DNA of 64,000 bases, taken from the NCBI RefSeq assembly GCF_018986915.1, contig NZ_CP076723.1, positions 1,087,501 to 1,151,500 on the forward strand, given 5' to 3'. The DNA is from Geomonas oryzisoli (GTDB lineage: Bacteria; Desulfobacterota; Desulfuromonadia; Geobacterales; Geobacteraceae). Position numbers and translations under genes: made by a program. This document shows positions 7,768 to 15,461 of the stretch, in pieces. The notes beneath the pieces were generated by a model. It had not been told where the DNA came from. It searched no databases and was given only the letters and a program-made list of their open reading frames with translations. The stretch's first letter is position 1. Each line of letters starts with the position of its first letter.

Positions 7768-9944
7768 ACCGCAAGGCATACCTCGCCACCGGCCGCATGA
7801 TCGCGATGCTGCAGGGGTTCTCCAAGCTCAGGGTGAACGTCCACGGCAAGGAGCACATCCCCGAAGGTCCCGTCGTGTTCGTGGTGAACCATTTCACCCG
7901 CATCGAGACGGTGCTGCTCCCCTACCACATCTACCGCCTGACCAGGATCCCGGTCTGGTCCCTGGCCGACGCCTCCCTGTTCGCGGGTCCGCTGGGGCGC
8001 TTTCTGGACCTGATGGGGGCGGTCTCCACCAGGAACCCGGACCGCGACCGCGTCATCGTCAAGACCCTGCTCACCGGCGAGGCCAGCTGGATCGTCTTCC
8101 CCGAGGGGAGGATGGTGAAGGACAAGGAGCTGTTCAGAAAGCGCCTGCTGCTTCCCTCCAGCGGGGTGCGTCCCCGCTCCGGCGCCGCGACGGTCGCGCT
8201 GCGCACCGAGTTCTACCGCCAGAGGATGCTGCGGCTGCAGGGGGTGGCCCCGGAAGAGGTGGCGAGGCTCCAGGGGATGTTCCAGATCCCCGACCTCGGG
8301 CCGCTCAAGAAGGGGAAGTGTCACATCGTCCCGGTGAACATCACCTACTACCCGCTGCGCGCCCGGGAGAACGCGCTCAGCAGGCTCACCGAGCTCTTCC
8401 TGGGGGAGGCCCCGCAGCACCTGAAGGAGGAGATCCTCACCGAGGGGAGCATGCTCCTCTCCGGGGTGGACATCGACATACGCTTCGGCAGCCCCATCGA
8501 CCCCTCCTCCTACCTCATGAGCAGGGATGTCGAGGCCGACATCGTCTCCACCGCGAGTTACGGCTTCGACGACCGGCTCCCGTCGCTCTCCGAGATGAAG
8601 CATGCGGCGAACCGCCTCATGCAGCGCTACATGAGCAGCATCTACAGCCTCACCACGGTGAACCACGACCATCTCTTCGCCTCACTGCTGCGGGCCTTTC
8701 CCTTCAAGTCGATCGATGAGGACGACTTCCGGCGCAGGGTGTTCCTGCTGACCAAGGTCTGCCTGCGGGATACCACCTGCCGACTGCACCAAAGCCTCAG
8801 CACCGACCAGGTGTCGCTTTTGACCGACGACCGCTACCACAAGTACCGCGAGTTCCGGGAGCTGGCGCTGGAGAAGGGGGTGGTGGTGCAAAAAGAGGGC
8901 GAACTGGTGAAGGACCGGGCCAAGTTCTCCGCCCCGTTCGAGATGCAGCGCGCCCGGATCGACAACCCCATCGGCGTCATCGCCAACGAGGTGCTCCCCC
9001 TGACCCAACTGCAGCGCGAGGTGCACCTGACGGCGTGGCTGCCGGTCTGGCTGGTGCGCAAGAAGGTGGCGCAGATCCTGGAAACCCAGGCCCTCGAGGA
9101 ATTCGACGCGGACTACCGGAAGTACTACCGAGAGGGGGAAAGCAAGGAGAGCGAGGTGGGGATGCCCGTGCTCCTGAAGGGGAGCTCGCGCAGGCTCGGC
9201 GTGGTGTTGGTGCACGGCCTCCTCTCGGTCCCGGCCCAGATGCTGGAGCTCGCCCGCTACCTGCAAAAAAAGGGGCTCTGGGTCTACCTGGTGCGCCTGA
9301 AAGGGCACGGCACCTCGCCGGAGGACCTGGCCCTGAGAAACGGCAGCGACTGGGTGCAGTCGGTGGATCTGGGCTACGCCCTCATGAAGGCCCAGTGCGA
9401 CCGGGTCGTGATCGGCGGCTTCTCCTTCGGCGGCGGGGTGGCGCTCGACTGCGCCAGCCGCGTCGGGGATGCGGCGGCGGTGTTCGCCGTCTGTCCGCCG
9501 CAGCGGCTATTGGACATCTCCTCGCGTTTCGCGCCGGCGGTCACGGTCTGGAACCGGGTCATGGACGTCTTCAGCTACCAGTGGGCCAAGAAGGAGTTCG
9601 TCGAGAGCGTCCCGGAGCGCCCGGAGCTCAACTACTCCAGGATACCGGTCAGCGCCCTGCGGGCCATGGAGCGCTTCATGAGCGAACTGGAGCCCAAGCT
9701 CGCCGGGATCCGGACCCCGGTCCTGGTGCTGCAGTCCGAGGGGGATCCGGTGGTCGATCCGCGCGGCTCGCAGCGGCTCTTCGAGATGCTGGGGAGCGAG
9801 CACAAGAGCTACCGGAGGTTCCCGCTCAAGCGGCACGGCATCCTGGCCGGCGCCGGGTCCGAGGAGGTGCATGCCGCGGTGGGTGCCTTTCTCGACACCA
9901 TGCTCGGCACGGGAGGCGTCGGCAACGCCCCGGCGCAGGGGTAG
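7764..9944 (+). CDS. Acyltransferase (PlsC type) fused to alpha/beta hydrolase
   Basis: A 726-residue two-domain protein. The N-terminal third is a PlsC/LPLAT acyltransferase: NHFTRIE at 42-48 replaces the usual HxxxxD (His43, Glu48), and FPEGR at 112-116 is the lysophospholipid-binding motif. The middle (about 170-470) is helical and unassigned. The C-terminal 250 residues are an alpha/beta hydrolase with LVHGLL as oxyanion segment, nucleophile elbow GFSFGG near residue 554, an aspartate in EGDPVVDP and a histidine in KRHGI. The fusion could acylate and de-acylate lipids or move an acyl chain. It overlaps the glycerophosphodiesterase by ATGA. The start used follows AGGAGAG; an upstream in-frame ATG has no site. 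Confidence 0.88.
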   Translation: MNRKAYLATGRMIAMLQGFSKLRVNVHGKEHIPEGPVVFVVNHFTRIETVLLPYHIYRLTRIPVWSLADASLFAGPLGRFLDLMGAVSTRNPDRDRVIVKTLLTGEASWIVFPEGRMVKDKELFRKRLLLPSSGVRPRSGAATVALRTEFYRQRMLRLQGVAPEEVARLQGMFQIPDLGPLKKGKCHIVPVNITYYPLRARENALSRLTELFLGEAPQHLKEEILTEGSMLLSGVDIDIRFGSPIDPSSYLMSRDVEADIVSTASYGFDDRLPSLSEMKHAANRLMQRYMSSIYSLTTVNHDHLFASLLRAFPFKSIDEDDFRRRVFLLTKVCLRDTTCRLHQSLSTDQVSLLTDDRYHKYREFRELALEKGVVVQKEGELVKDRAKFSAPFEMQRARIDNPIGVIANEVLPLTQLQREVHLTAWLPVWLVRKKVAQILETQALEEFDADYRKYYREGESKESEVGMPVLLKGSSRRLGVVLVHGLLSVPAQMLELARYLQKKGLWVYLVRLKGHGTSPEDLALRNGSDWVQSVDLGYALMKAQCDRVVIGGFSFGGGVALDCASRVGDAAAVFAVCPPQRLLDISSRFAPAVTVWNRVMDVFSYQWAKKEFVESVPERPELNYSRIPVSALRAMERFMSELEPKLAGIRTPVLVLQSEGDPVVDPRGSQRLFEMLGSEHKSYRRFPLKRHGILAGAGSEEVHAAVGAFLDTMLGTGGVGNAPAQG

Positions 9945-9983
9945 CGGCTTTCCAGAATTGTCGGGATCTGCTACAAGGGTGAT

Positions 9984-10640
9984 ATGGGAAACGACAACTG
10001 GCAGGGGATATTGCAGAAGCAGCACTGGGTCTTCGACCTGGACGGCACCCTCACCGTGGCCATCCACGACTTCGTCCACATCAGGAGCGTGCTGGGGGTC
10101 CCGCAGGGGAGCGACATCCTGGGGCACCTGGCCGCTCTACCGGAAGCGGAGGGACACCAGGCCCGGGCGCTGTTGCAGTCGATCGAGGAAGAGCTGGCGG
10201 GGCGCACGGAACCGGCCGAGGGGGCGCTGGAGCTGGTGCAGTTGCTGCACGAGCGCGGCACCCGGATCGGGGTCCTCACCCGCAACACCAGGGAGAACGC
10301 GCTCACCACGCTGTCGCGTATCGGGCTCATGAGTTTCATCGGGGAGGGGGACGTGCTGGGGCGGGACGACGCCCGGGCCAAGCCCGACCCGGACGGGATC
10401 CACAAACTCGCGTGCCGCTGGGGAGTCTCCCCCGCGGCACTGGTGATGGTTGGTGATTATGCCTTCGATCTTGAGACCGGTCGCGCGGCCGGCGCCGGCA
10501 CCGTTCACGTCGACCCTGCCCGCGCCTTCCGCTGGCCCGAGCTCACCGACCTCGCGGTGGGGAGCCTGGCCGAACTGGCGCGGGCGCTTCAGGCCAGCGT
10601 CTCCAGCTCGTGGTCGGCTATCTGCACGATCTCGTCGTAG
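9984..10640 (+). CDS. HAD-family phosphatase
   Basis: A 218-residue haloacid dehalogenase-type hydrolase, similar to phosphoglycolate phosphatases. Motif I is FDLDGTLT near residues 17-24, motif II is the threonine of VLTRNT, motif III is the lysine of AKPDPDG, and motif IV is VGDYAFD. A helical cap sits between motifs I and II. The substrate is unknown; placement 39 bases after the acyltransferase-hydrolase gene suggests a phosphate monoester linked to lipid or glycerol metabolism, but that is inference. Its 3' end overlaps the convergent gene at 10589-11026 by 52 bases. The last 15 or so residues are Ser-rich and may not belong to the domain. Confidence 0.88.
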   Translation: MGNDNWQGILQKQHWVFDLDGTLTVAIHDFVHIRSVLGVPQGSDILGHLAALPEAEGHQARALLQSIEEELAGRTEPAEGALELVQLLHERGTRIGVLTRNTRENALTTLSRIGLMSFIGEGDVLGRDDARAKPDPDGIHKLACRWGVSPAALVMVGDYAFDLETGRAAGAGTVHVDPARAFRWPELTDLAVGSLAELARALQASVSSSWSAICTISS

Positions 10641-11026
10641 ATGGCCAGCATGACGTGCATGTCGCACCACTTCCTGGTCATGGCGTGGATCAGGTAGCCG
10701 CCGTTCACCAGGGTGCCGGAAAGAAGCGCGATCCCCAGCAGCCTCTGCTCCTCGACCGACAGCAGGAAACACGCGTAGACCGCGATGTTCACCATGGAAA
10801 AGAGCCATGCCACCTCCGGCCCCTTGAACGGGTTGAGCATCACCTTGGTGAGGTCCATGTAGTAGCGGGTGAGCCCACGCACCCTGCGCATGCACTCGAT
10901 GATCCCTTCGCTTTGTTCCTTCAGATACAGGCTGGCAAGGAAATGGGTGCTGGCTTTCTCTTTCCCCTTCGACATCCTTTCTTTCACGTACATATCGATT
11001 GCTTCGTCGACTGTCTCTTTACTCAT
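10589..11026 (-). CDS. Small membrane protein of unknown function
   Basis: A 145-residue protein that I do not recognise. The first 70 residues are soluble, charged and helical (starting MSKETVDEAIDMYVKE). They are followed by two hydrophobic segments, VAWLFSMVNIAVYACFLLSV and LLGIALLSGTLVNGGYLIHA, separated by a short charged turn, and a C-terminal acidic helix. The ATG at 11026 has an AAGGTGG site; the frame is open another 56 codons upstream without a better start. It runs against the HAD phosphatase gene and overlaps its end by 52 bases, with no terminator visible between the two. Confidence 0.7.
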   Translation of the reverse strand: MSKETVDEAIDMYVKERMSKGKEKASTHFLASLYLKEQSEGIIECMRRVRGLTRYYMDLTKVMLNPFKGPEVAWLFSMVNIAVYACFLLSVEEQRLLGIALLSGTLVNGGYLIHAMTRKWCDMHVMLAIYDEIVQIADHELETLA

Positions 11027-11333
11027 AGCCGCCACCTTTGGACGCCCGGTAGTGATGTTCCTGCGTCCGATCGGATCTCTATGTGAGGGGCGCTGACTCG
11101 CCCTTCGGATCAAGTAGTGAAAAGGGGCTCTGGCACCGGCGGATCCCGGTACTTGCATAAGGCAAACTATGGTGCAAAACAACTCCGGTGTCAACCGGTG
11201 TCACCGCATGCATCTGTCCCATTTATCGGCGCAAATTTGCTTTAGTTGACAACTTTTCGCTCCTGCCGTACTCTCGGAGCCTGTCTGGAAGCGAACCGGG
11301 GTGCAACTCACTGAAACTTCGACCTGGAGGGGT
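11027..11333. other. Divergent intergenic region before rsgA
   Basis: A 307-base spacer with no gene. It carries the rsgA promoter (11246-11274) and a spaced direct repeat, GGTGTCA-ACC-GGTGTCA, ending near 11203. No RNA gene was recognised. Confidence 0.6.
11246..11274 (+). promoter_or_regulatory. Sigma70-type promoter for rsgA
   Basis: A perfect -35 hexamer TTGACA (11246-11251) is followed after 17 bases by TACTCT (11269-11274), about 60 bases before the rsgA start. Confidence 0.55.
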
Positions 11334-12254
11334 ATGGGGAACAAAAAACAGCAGGGCAACGACACCGCCGAGAACGGCCTGATCGTCTCCCATTTCGGGG
11401 TGGCGGTCGAGGTGCTCTTCGAGACGGGCGAGCGCCGCATGGTGAAGGTGAAGCGCAACTCCGGGCACGTGGTCGGCGACCAGGTCACGGTGGTCGGCGA
11501 GGTGCTGCACCGGCGTGCCAGGAGGACCGAGCTGAGCCGGCGCGACGCCCGGGGGGGCATCCACCTGGTCGCCGCCAACCTCGACGTGCTCGGCGTGGTG
11601 CTCGCTCCCGGCACCCCCTCCGGGTTCCTGGACCGCGCCGTCGTTGCCGCCCGCGCGGCCGGGCTGTCCCCCTTCGTCGTCCTCAACAAGTGCGACCTTC
11701 CCGAGTCCGAAGAGCTGGGTGCAATGATCGGCTCGGTCTACGGCGCCATCCTCCCCCTGTTCACCCTGAGCGCGGTCACCGGAGCGGGGATCGAGCCGCT
11801 GCGGGACTTCCTGCGCCAGGGGCACCGGGGCGCCTTCGTCGGCACCACCGGGGTGGGGAAGAGCTCCCTGATGAACGCGCTCTGCCCCGAGCTCAACCTG
11901 AAGGTGGGGGAACTCTCCGACTACAACTGGACCGGCAGGCACACCACCACCGTCTCGTCCCTGCACGCCCTTCCCGGCGGCGGCGAACTGGTCGATACCC
12001 CGGGCTTTCGCGACTTCGGGCTGGTGGACATCACCGTTTCCGAGCTGGCCGCCTGGTTCCCCGGCTTCGAAGCGCTTAAGGACCATCGTTGCCGCTTCAA
12101 CGACTGCCGGCATCGGCGGGAGCCGGGCTGCGCGGTGCGCGACGAGGTCGGCTCGGGGGGGATCAGCGAGGAACGCTACCAGACCTACCTGGTGCTTTTG
12201 GGCGAGGTCGAGGCCCTGGAAGAGGCGGCGCAGCGCCGCAACTGGAAGAAATAG
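11334..12254 (+). CDS. rsgA: Ribosome small-subunit-dependent GTPase RsgA
   Basis: A 306-residue circularly permuted GTPase that checks late maturation of the 30S subunit. It has the usual order: OB-fold (residues 15-70), then G4 NKCD near 118, G1 GTTGVGKS near 170, and G3 DTPGFRDFG near 222. A C-terminal zinc-binding knob follows, with the Cys/His set of HRCRFNDCRHRREPGC. The length is normal. The start is uncertain: the ATG at 11334 lies very close behind GGAGGGG, while a GTG at 11301 would add 11 residues and has no clear site. The following spermidine-synthase-like gene begins 18 bases after the stop, so the two are likely co-transcribed. Confidence 0.93.
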   Translation: MGNKKQQGNDTAENGLIVSHFGVAVEVLFETGERRMVKVKRNSGHVVGDQVTVVGEVLHRRARRTELSRRDARGGIHLVAANLDVLGVVLAPGTPSGFLDRAVVAARAAGLSPFVVLNKCDLPESEELGAMIGSVYGAILPLFTLSAVTGAGIEPLRDFLRQGHRGAFVGTTGVGKSSLMNALCPELNLKVGELSDYNWTGRHTTTVSSLHALPGGGELVDTPGFRDFGLVDITVSELAAWFPGFEALKDHRCRFNDCRHRREPGCAVRDEVGSGGISEERYQTYLVLLGEVEALEEAAQRRNWKK

Positions 12255-12272
12255 AGAGTACAGAGGAGATAC

Positions 12273-12995
12273 ATGGCCGTACCCTGGAAAGTATTGCAGA
12301 GCGTGACTACCGGCGACGGGGTCCTGGAACTGAGGCAGCGCGGCGAGCGCGACTTCCTGATCACCGTGAACGGCTTGGTGCTGATGAACAGTTCGCTGCA
12401 CCGGTCGGAGGTGGCATTGGGGGAGGTGGCCTGCGGCCATCTCAAGCACGAGGCGGCGCCGCGGGTGCTGGTGGGGGGGCTGGGCATGGCAATCACCCTG
12501 CGGGCGGTGCTGGACCAGCTGCCTGAGACGGCCGGCGTGGTGGTGGCGGAGCTGAACCCGGTGGTGCTGCAGTGGTGCCGTGGGCCGCTGGCGCCCTTGA
12601 CCGGCGGGGCGGCCGACGATCCCCGCGTCGCGGTGGAGATCGCCAACGTGGCCGACGTGATCAGGAGAAGCGCCATGAACAACAACCGCTTCGACGCCAT
12701 CGTGCTCGATCTCTACACCGGGCCGCATGCCAGGACGGACAAGATCATGGACCCGCTCTACGGCGAGATCGCCATCGAGCTGAGCAAGGGGGCCCTGAAG
12801 CCGGGCGGCGTCTTCGCCGTCTGGGGTGAGAATTACGACCAGGGCTTCGACAAGCGCCTGCGCCAGGCCGGCTTCACGGTTACCTGCGACCGTCCCGGCC
12901 GGGGGGGGCTGCGCCACGTGGTGTACCTGGCCCGCCTGGAGTCCCGTCCGCAGGCCGGCGTCGAGCGGCGTCACAAGCGCTCGCCGCGACGCTAG
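12273..12995 (+). CDS. Spermidine synthase-like methyltransferase-fold protein
   Basis: A 240-residue Rossmann-fold protein of the spermine/spermidine synthase superfamily. The nucleotide-binding glycine motif VLVGGLGMAITLR is followed by an acidic strand end (VVVAELNPVVLQW) and DAIVLDLYTGPH. True spermidine synthases carry a D-x-x-DP-x-GP type segment at this last place; here it reads LDLYTGPH, so the amine-binding aspartates are not all present. It may bind S-adenosylmethionine or its decarboxylated form, but the substrate is open. The C-terminus is short and basic (RRHKRSPRR). It is translated from an ATG behind AGGAGA, 18 bases after rsgA, and is followed by a strong bidirectional terminator. 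Confidence 0.8.
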   Translation: MAVPWKVLQSVTTGDGVLELRQRGERDFLITVNGLVLMNSSLHRSEVALGEVACGHLKHEAAPRVLVGGLGMAITLRAVLDQLPETAGVVVAELNPVVLQWCRGPLAPLTGGAADDPRVAVEIANVADVIRRSAMNNNRFDAIVLDLYTGPHARTDKIMDPLYGEIAIELSKGALKPGGVFAVWGENYDQGFDKRLRQAGFTVTCDRPGRGGLRHVVYLARLESRPQAGVERRHKRSPRR

Positions 12996-13030
12996 CCTTT
13001 AGGCGCGCGAAGCGCGCCAACTTCACCAGA

Positions 13031-13070
13031 ATAAAAAGAGGGGGGCGAACCCGGTTCGCCCCCCTCTTTA
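13031..13070. terminator. Bidirectional Rho-independent terminator
   Basis: A 14-bp stem (13037-13050 with 13054-13067) around CCG is bordered by TTTA on the plus strand and by a run of T on the minus strand. It ends both the plus-strand gene before it and the minus-strand gene after it. Confidence 0.88.
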
Positions 13071-13084
13071 CGTATCGCCTCGAC

Positions 13085-13366
13085 TCAGGCGGCGGCGCCG
13101 AAATCCGCGCCCGCGTACTGCACCGCCGCGGGGTCGTTCGCCCTCGGGGGTGACACCGCGTGCACGCCCCCGCAGGAGGGGCATCCCTGCACGAAGGTTT
13201 GCAGCACGAACTCCCTGCCGCATTCCTGGCAGCGCACCTCGAGCGCATTGGGAAGCGGCGAACAGGCCACCCTCCCGCCGTGAGCCGCCAGCACAAACTC
13301 GACCAGTTCCCTCCCCGTAGCGTAGGGGCCACCCCTTCTGGAGCTATCCGAACCGCAATCGCACAT
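13085..13366 (-). CDS. Small zinc-ribbon protein of unknown function
   Basis: A 93-residue protein. It begins MCDCGSD and has one four-cysteine ribbon made by CQEC (about residues 46-49) and CPSC (about 62-65), a layout expected to bind zinc. No catalytic or nucleic-acid-binding motif is seen outside the ribbon, and the C-terminus is a low-complexity acidic/alanine tail. The ATG has a strong GGAGGAAAG site. It stands alone, transcribed away from the MEDS kinase gene and ending at the shared terminator. I do not recognise the family beyond the ribbon. Confidence 0.75.
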   Translation of the reverse strand: MCDCGSDSSRRGGPYATGRELVEFVLAAHGGRVACSPLPNALEVRCQECGREFVLQTFVQGCPSCGGVHAVSPPRANDPAAVQYAGADFGAAA

Positions 13367-13443
13367 CTTTCCTCCCTTGTTCCTTATGTTCCATTTGGTT
13401 CACCAGCGTGACGCAGGCTAGCACGGCGCCGATCTGCCATGCC

Positions 13444-13457
13444 TTGACCTCGGTCAA
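13444..13457. promoter_or_regulatory. Possible Crp/Fnr-type operator
   Basis: TTGACC-TC-GGTCAA is a perfect inverted repeat of the TTGAN-N4-NTCAA type used by Crp/Fnr-family regulators. It lies between two divergent genes (13085-13366 and 13595-15433) and could serve either. A single site is weak evidence. Confidence 0.35.
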
Positions 13458-13594
13458 AAAACCGCGCTTGCCAGACAATTTCCGGCCACAACTGATGCTA
13501 AATTCGCCCCTCGTATTATTGCAATGGCGTCCGCTTCCAGTATATTGTGTTGGTGTTTTTTAATGTCTGTCCGCGCGCGAGGAGATCACCCCAG

Positions 13595-15433
13595 ATGGAA
13601 GACGAGAAACGCAACGTGGAAATAGCAGACATCGGCGTCGTCAACAGCCACGATCACCTCTGCCTTATGTACCAGGACGAGTCGGAGGTGCTGAACCTGG
13701 TGCTTCCCTTCATCCAGAAGGGGGTGGCGATCGGGGAGCGTTGCGTCTGTCTCCATGGCGCCGAGCAGAAGCTGGAGCGGCTGCTGCACAACGTGGTCGA
13801 GGTGCAGAAACAGGATTCGGGCGCGCTGGTTCTGTTGCCGGTGAAGCAGACCTGGCTCAGGGGAGGGACGTTCAAGCCGGATCGGGTGATGGAGCTGATG
13901 CGCAACATCTGCGCCGGTGCCGCCGCCGAGGGGTTCAGCGGAACCCGGATCATCTGCGACATGGGGTGGGCCGTGAAGGACGACAAGTCGCTGGAGCTTT
14001 TGTACCGGTTCGAGCGCGACCTGACCGCCTTTGCCGCACAGCAGGAGACCGCGCTTCTGTGCCTGTACGACCGGCGGCTGTTCACCCCGGAACTGCTCAT
14101 CGAGGTGGCGCGCATCCATCCCGGGCTGGTCACCGGCGGCAGGGTGTGCGACAACGCGCTTTTCATCCCGCCCGGGCTGCAACACCGCAAGAAGGCCGCG
14201 GTATGCGAACTGGACGTATTCCTGGCCGCATCGCAGCGTATGGCGATGGTGGAGGCGGAAAGCGAGCGGCTCAAGCAGGAGCTCGAGCAGGCCTACGCTG
14301 CCCTGGCGCGCAAGATCTACGAAAACTGGCAGGAAGAGGACACCTTGCGGGCCAGCGAACAGGAGATCCACGAGAAGGACGAGGCGCTCCTCGCCAACCG
14401 GCGCCGCCTGCAGACCATCCTGCAGCACCTCCCGGTCATCATGATGGCCTTCGACAACGGCGATCGCCTGGCCGCCTGCAACCACGAGTTCGAGCGGGTG
14501 ACCGGCTACCGTGGCGAGGAGGTGATGGGGAAGCCGATGCTTGAGCTTTTGCAGGTCGAGGGGGCGCTGCGCGAGGACGTGGTGGCGGCACACCCGCCGC
14601 AGGGGGGGGATTACCGGGGACGGGAATGGACCCTCCGCGTAAAGGAGGGCTCGCCCAAGCTCATCTCCTGGTCCAACCTGTCGCGCTACATACCGATCAC
14701 GGGGTGGGTCAACTGGATCGTCGGCCTGGATGTGACCCCGCGGGTGCAGGCGGAGAACGGGCTCCGGGTGCTCAAGGTGGAACTGGACGCCCGCACCGCG
14801 GAGCTGGAGGCGATCGGACAGGCCGTGTCCCACGACCTGGGGGCGCGACTGGCACGGATCAGCGCCGATTGCGACCGGTTGCAACTGCTCGACCGCGCCC
14901 GGCTCGACCGTACCTGCCGCGTGCTTTTGGAGAGCATCGACACCGGAGCACGGGAGCTCACCGGGGCGGTCGCCGCTCTCGAGCGCATGACGGCTCTGAC
15001 CGCGGCCGAGCTGCAGCCGGTGGAGGTGGACCTGAGCGCCATGGCCTCGGAGATCGCGGCCCAGCTCAGCGGCCGTGCCCAGCGTCCGGTCGACTTCCGG
15101 ATCGAGGACGGCGTCACGGTCACCGGGGACAAGGAGATGCTGCGTCTGGCCATGGAGCAGCTGTTGCAGAACGCCTGGCACTGCACCATCGGCGTCAGGC
15201 ACCCGGTGATCAAGTTCGGTACCGCGCAGGTCGAGGGGGAGCGCAGCTGCTACGTGAGCGACAACGGCCCAAGGCTCGGTGCCGCCCCGAGCGAGGCGAT
15301 CGGCGGCGCCGCGGAAGCGAGCTGCCGCGGCATAGGTTTGGCGACGGTACAGCGGATCATCAACCTGCATCGGGGGCGGATTTGGAGCGCGGAGCAGGCA
15401 GGAAAGGGGGGAACCCTCTACTTCCAGGTCTAG
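13595..15433 (+). CDS. MEDS-PAS sensor histidine kinase
   Basis: A 612-residue soluble histidine kinase. Residues 1-210 form a MEDS/DcmR-like sensory domain (SHDHLCLMYQDESEVL at the start, then IICDMGWAV), 215-265 are a coiled helix, and 268-388 form a PAS domain. The dimerisation helix carries the phospho-acceptor in AVSHDLGARLARI (His near 412). The ATPase domain has an N-box LLQNAW and a G-box GIGLATVQRIINLHRGRIW. MEDS domains are known from regulators of one-carbon and hydrocarbon metabolism; the ligand here is unknown. The ATG at 13595 follows GAGGAGA; 16 extra upstream codons in frame were not used. The response regulator begins 28 bases later and is its probable partner. Confidence 0.9.
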   Translation: MEDEKRNVEIADIGVVNSHDHLCLMYQDESEVLNLVLPFIQKGVAIGERCVCLHGAEQKLERLLHNVVEVQKQDSGALVLLPVKQTWLRGGTFKPDRVMELMRNICAGAAAEGFSGTRIICDMGWAVKDDKSLELLYRFERDLTAFAAQQETALLCLYDRRLFTPELLIEVARIHPGLVTGGRVCDNALFIPPGLQHRKKAAVCELDVFLAASQRMAMVEAESERLKQELEQAYAALARKIYENWQEEDTLRASEQEIHEKDEALLANRRRLQTILQHLPVIMMAFDNGDRLAACNHEFERVTGYRGEEVMGKPMLELLQVEGALREDVVAAHPPQGGDYRGREWTLRVKEGSPKLISWSNLSRYIPITGWVNWIVGLDVTPRVQAENGLRVLKVELDARTAELEAIGQAVSHDLGARLARISADCDRLQLLDRARLDRTCRVLLESIDTGARELTGAVAALERMTALTAAELQPVEVDLSAMASEIAAQLSGRAQRPVDFRIEDGVTVTGDKEMLRLAMEQLLQNAWHCTIGVRHPVIKFGTAQVEGERSCYVSDNGPRLGAAPSEAIGGAAEASCRGIGLATVQRIINLHRGRIWSAEQAGKGGTLYFQV

Positions 15434-15461
15434 CGACGCCTAACAGGCAGAGAGGCCGGTC

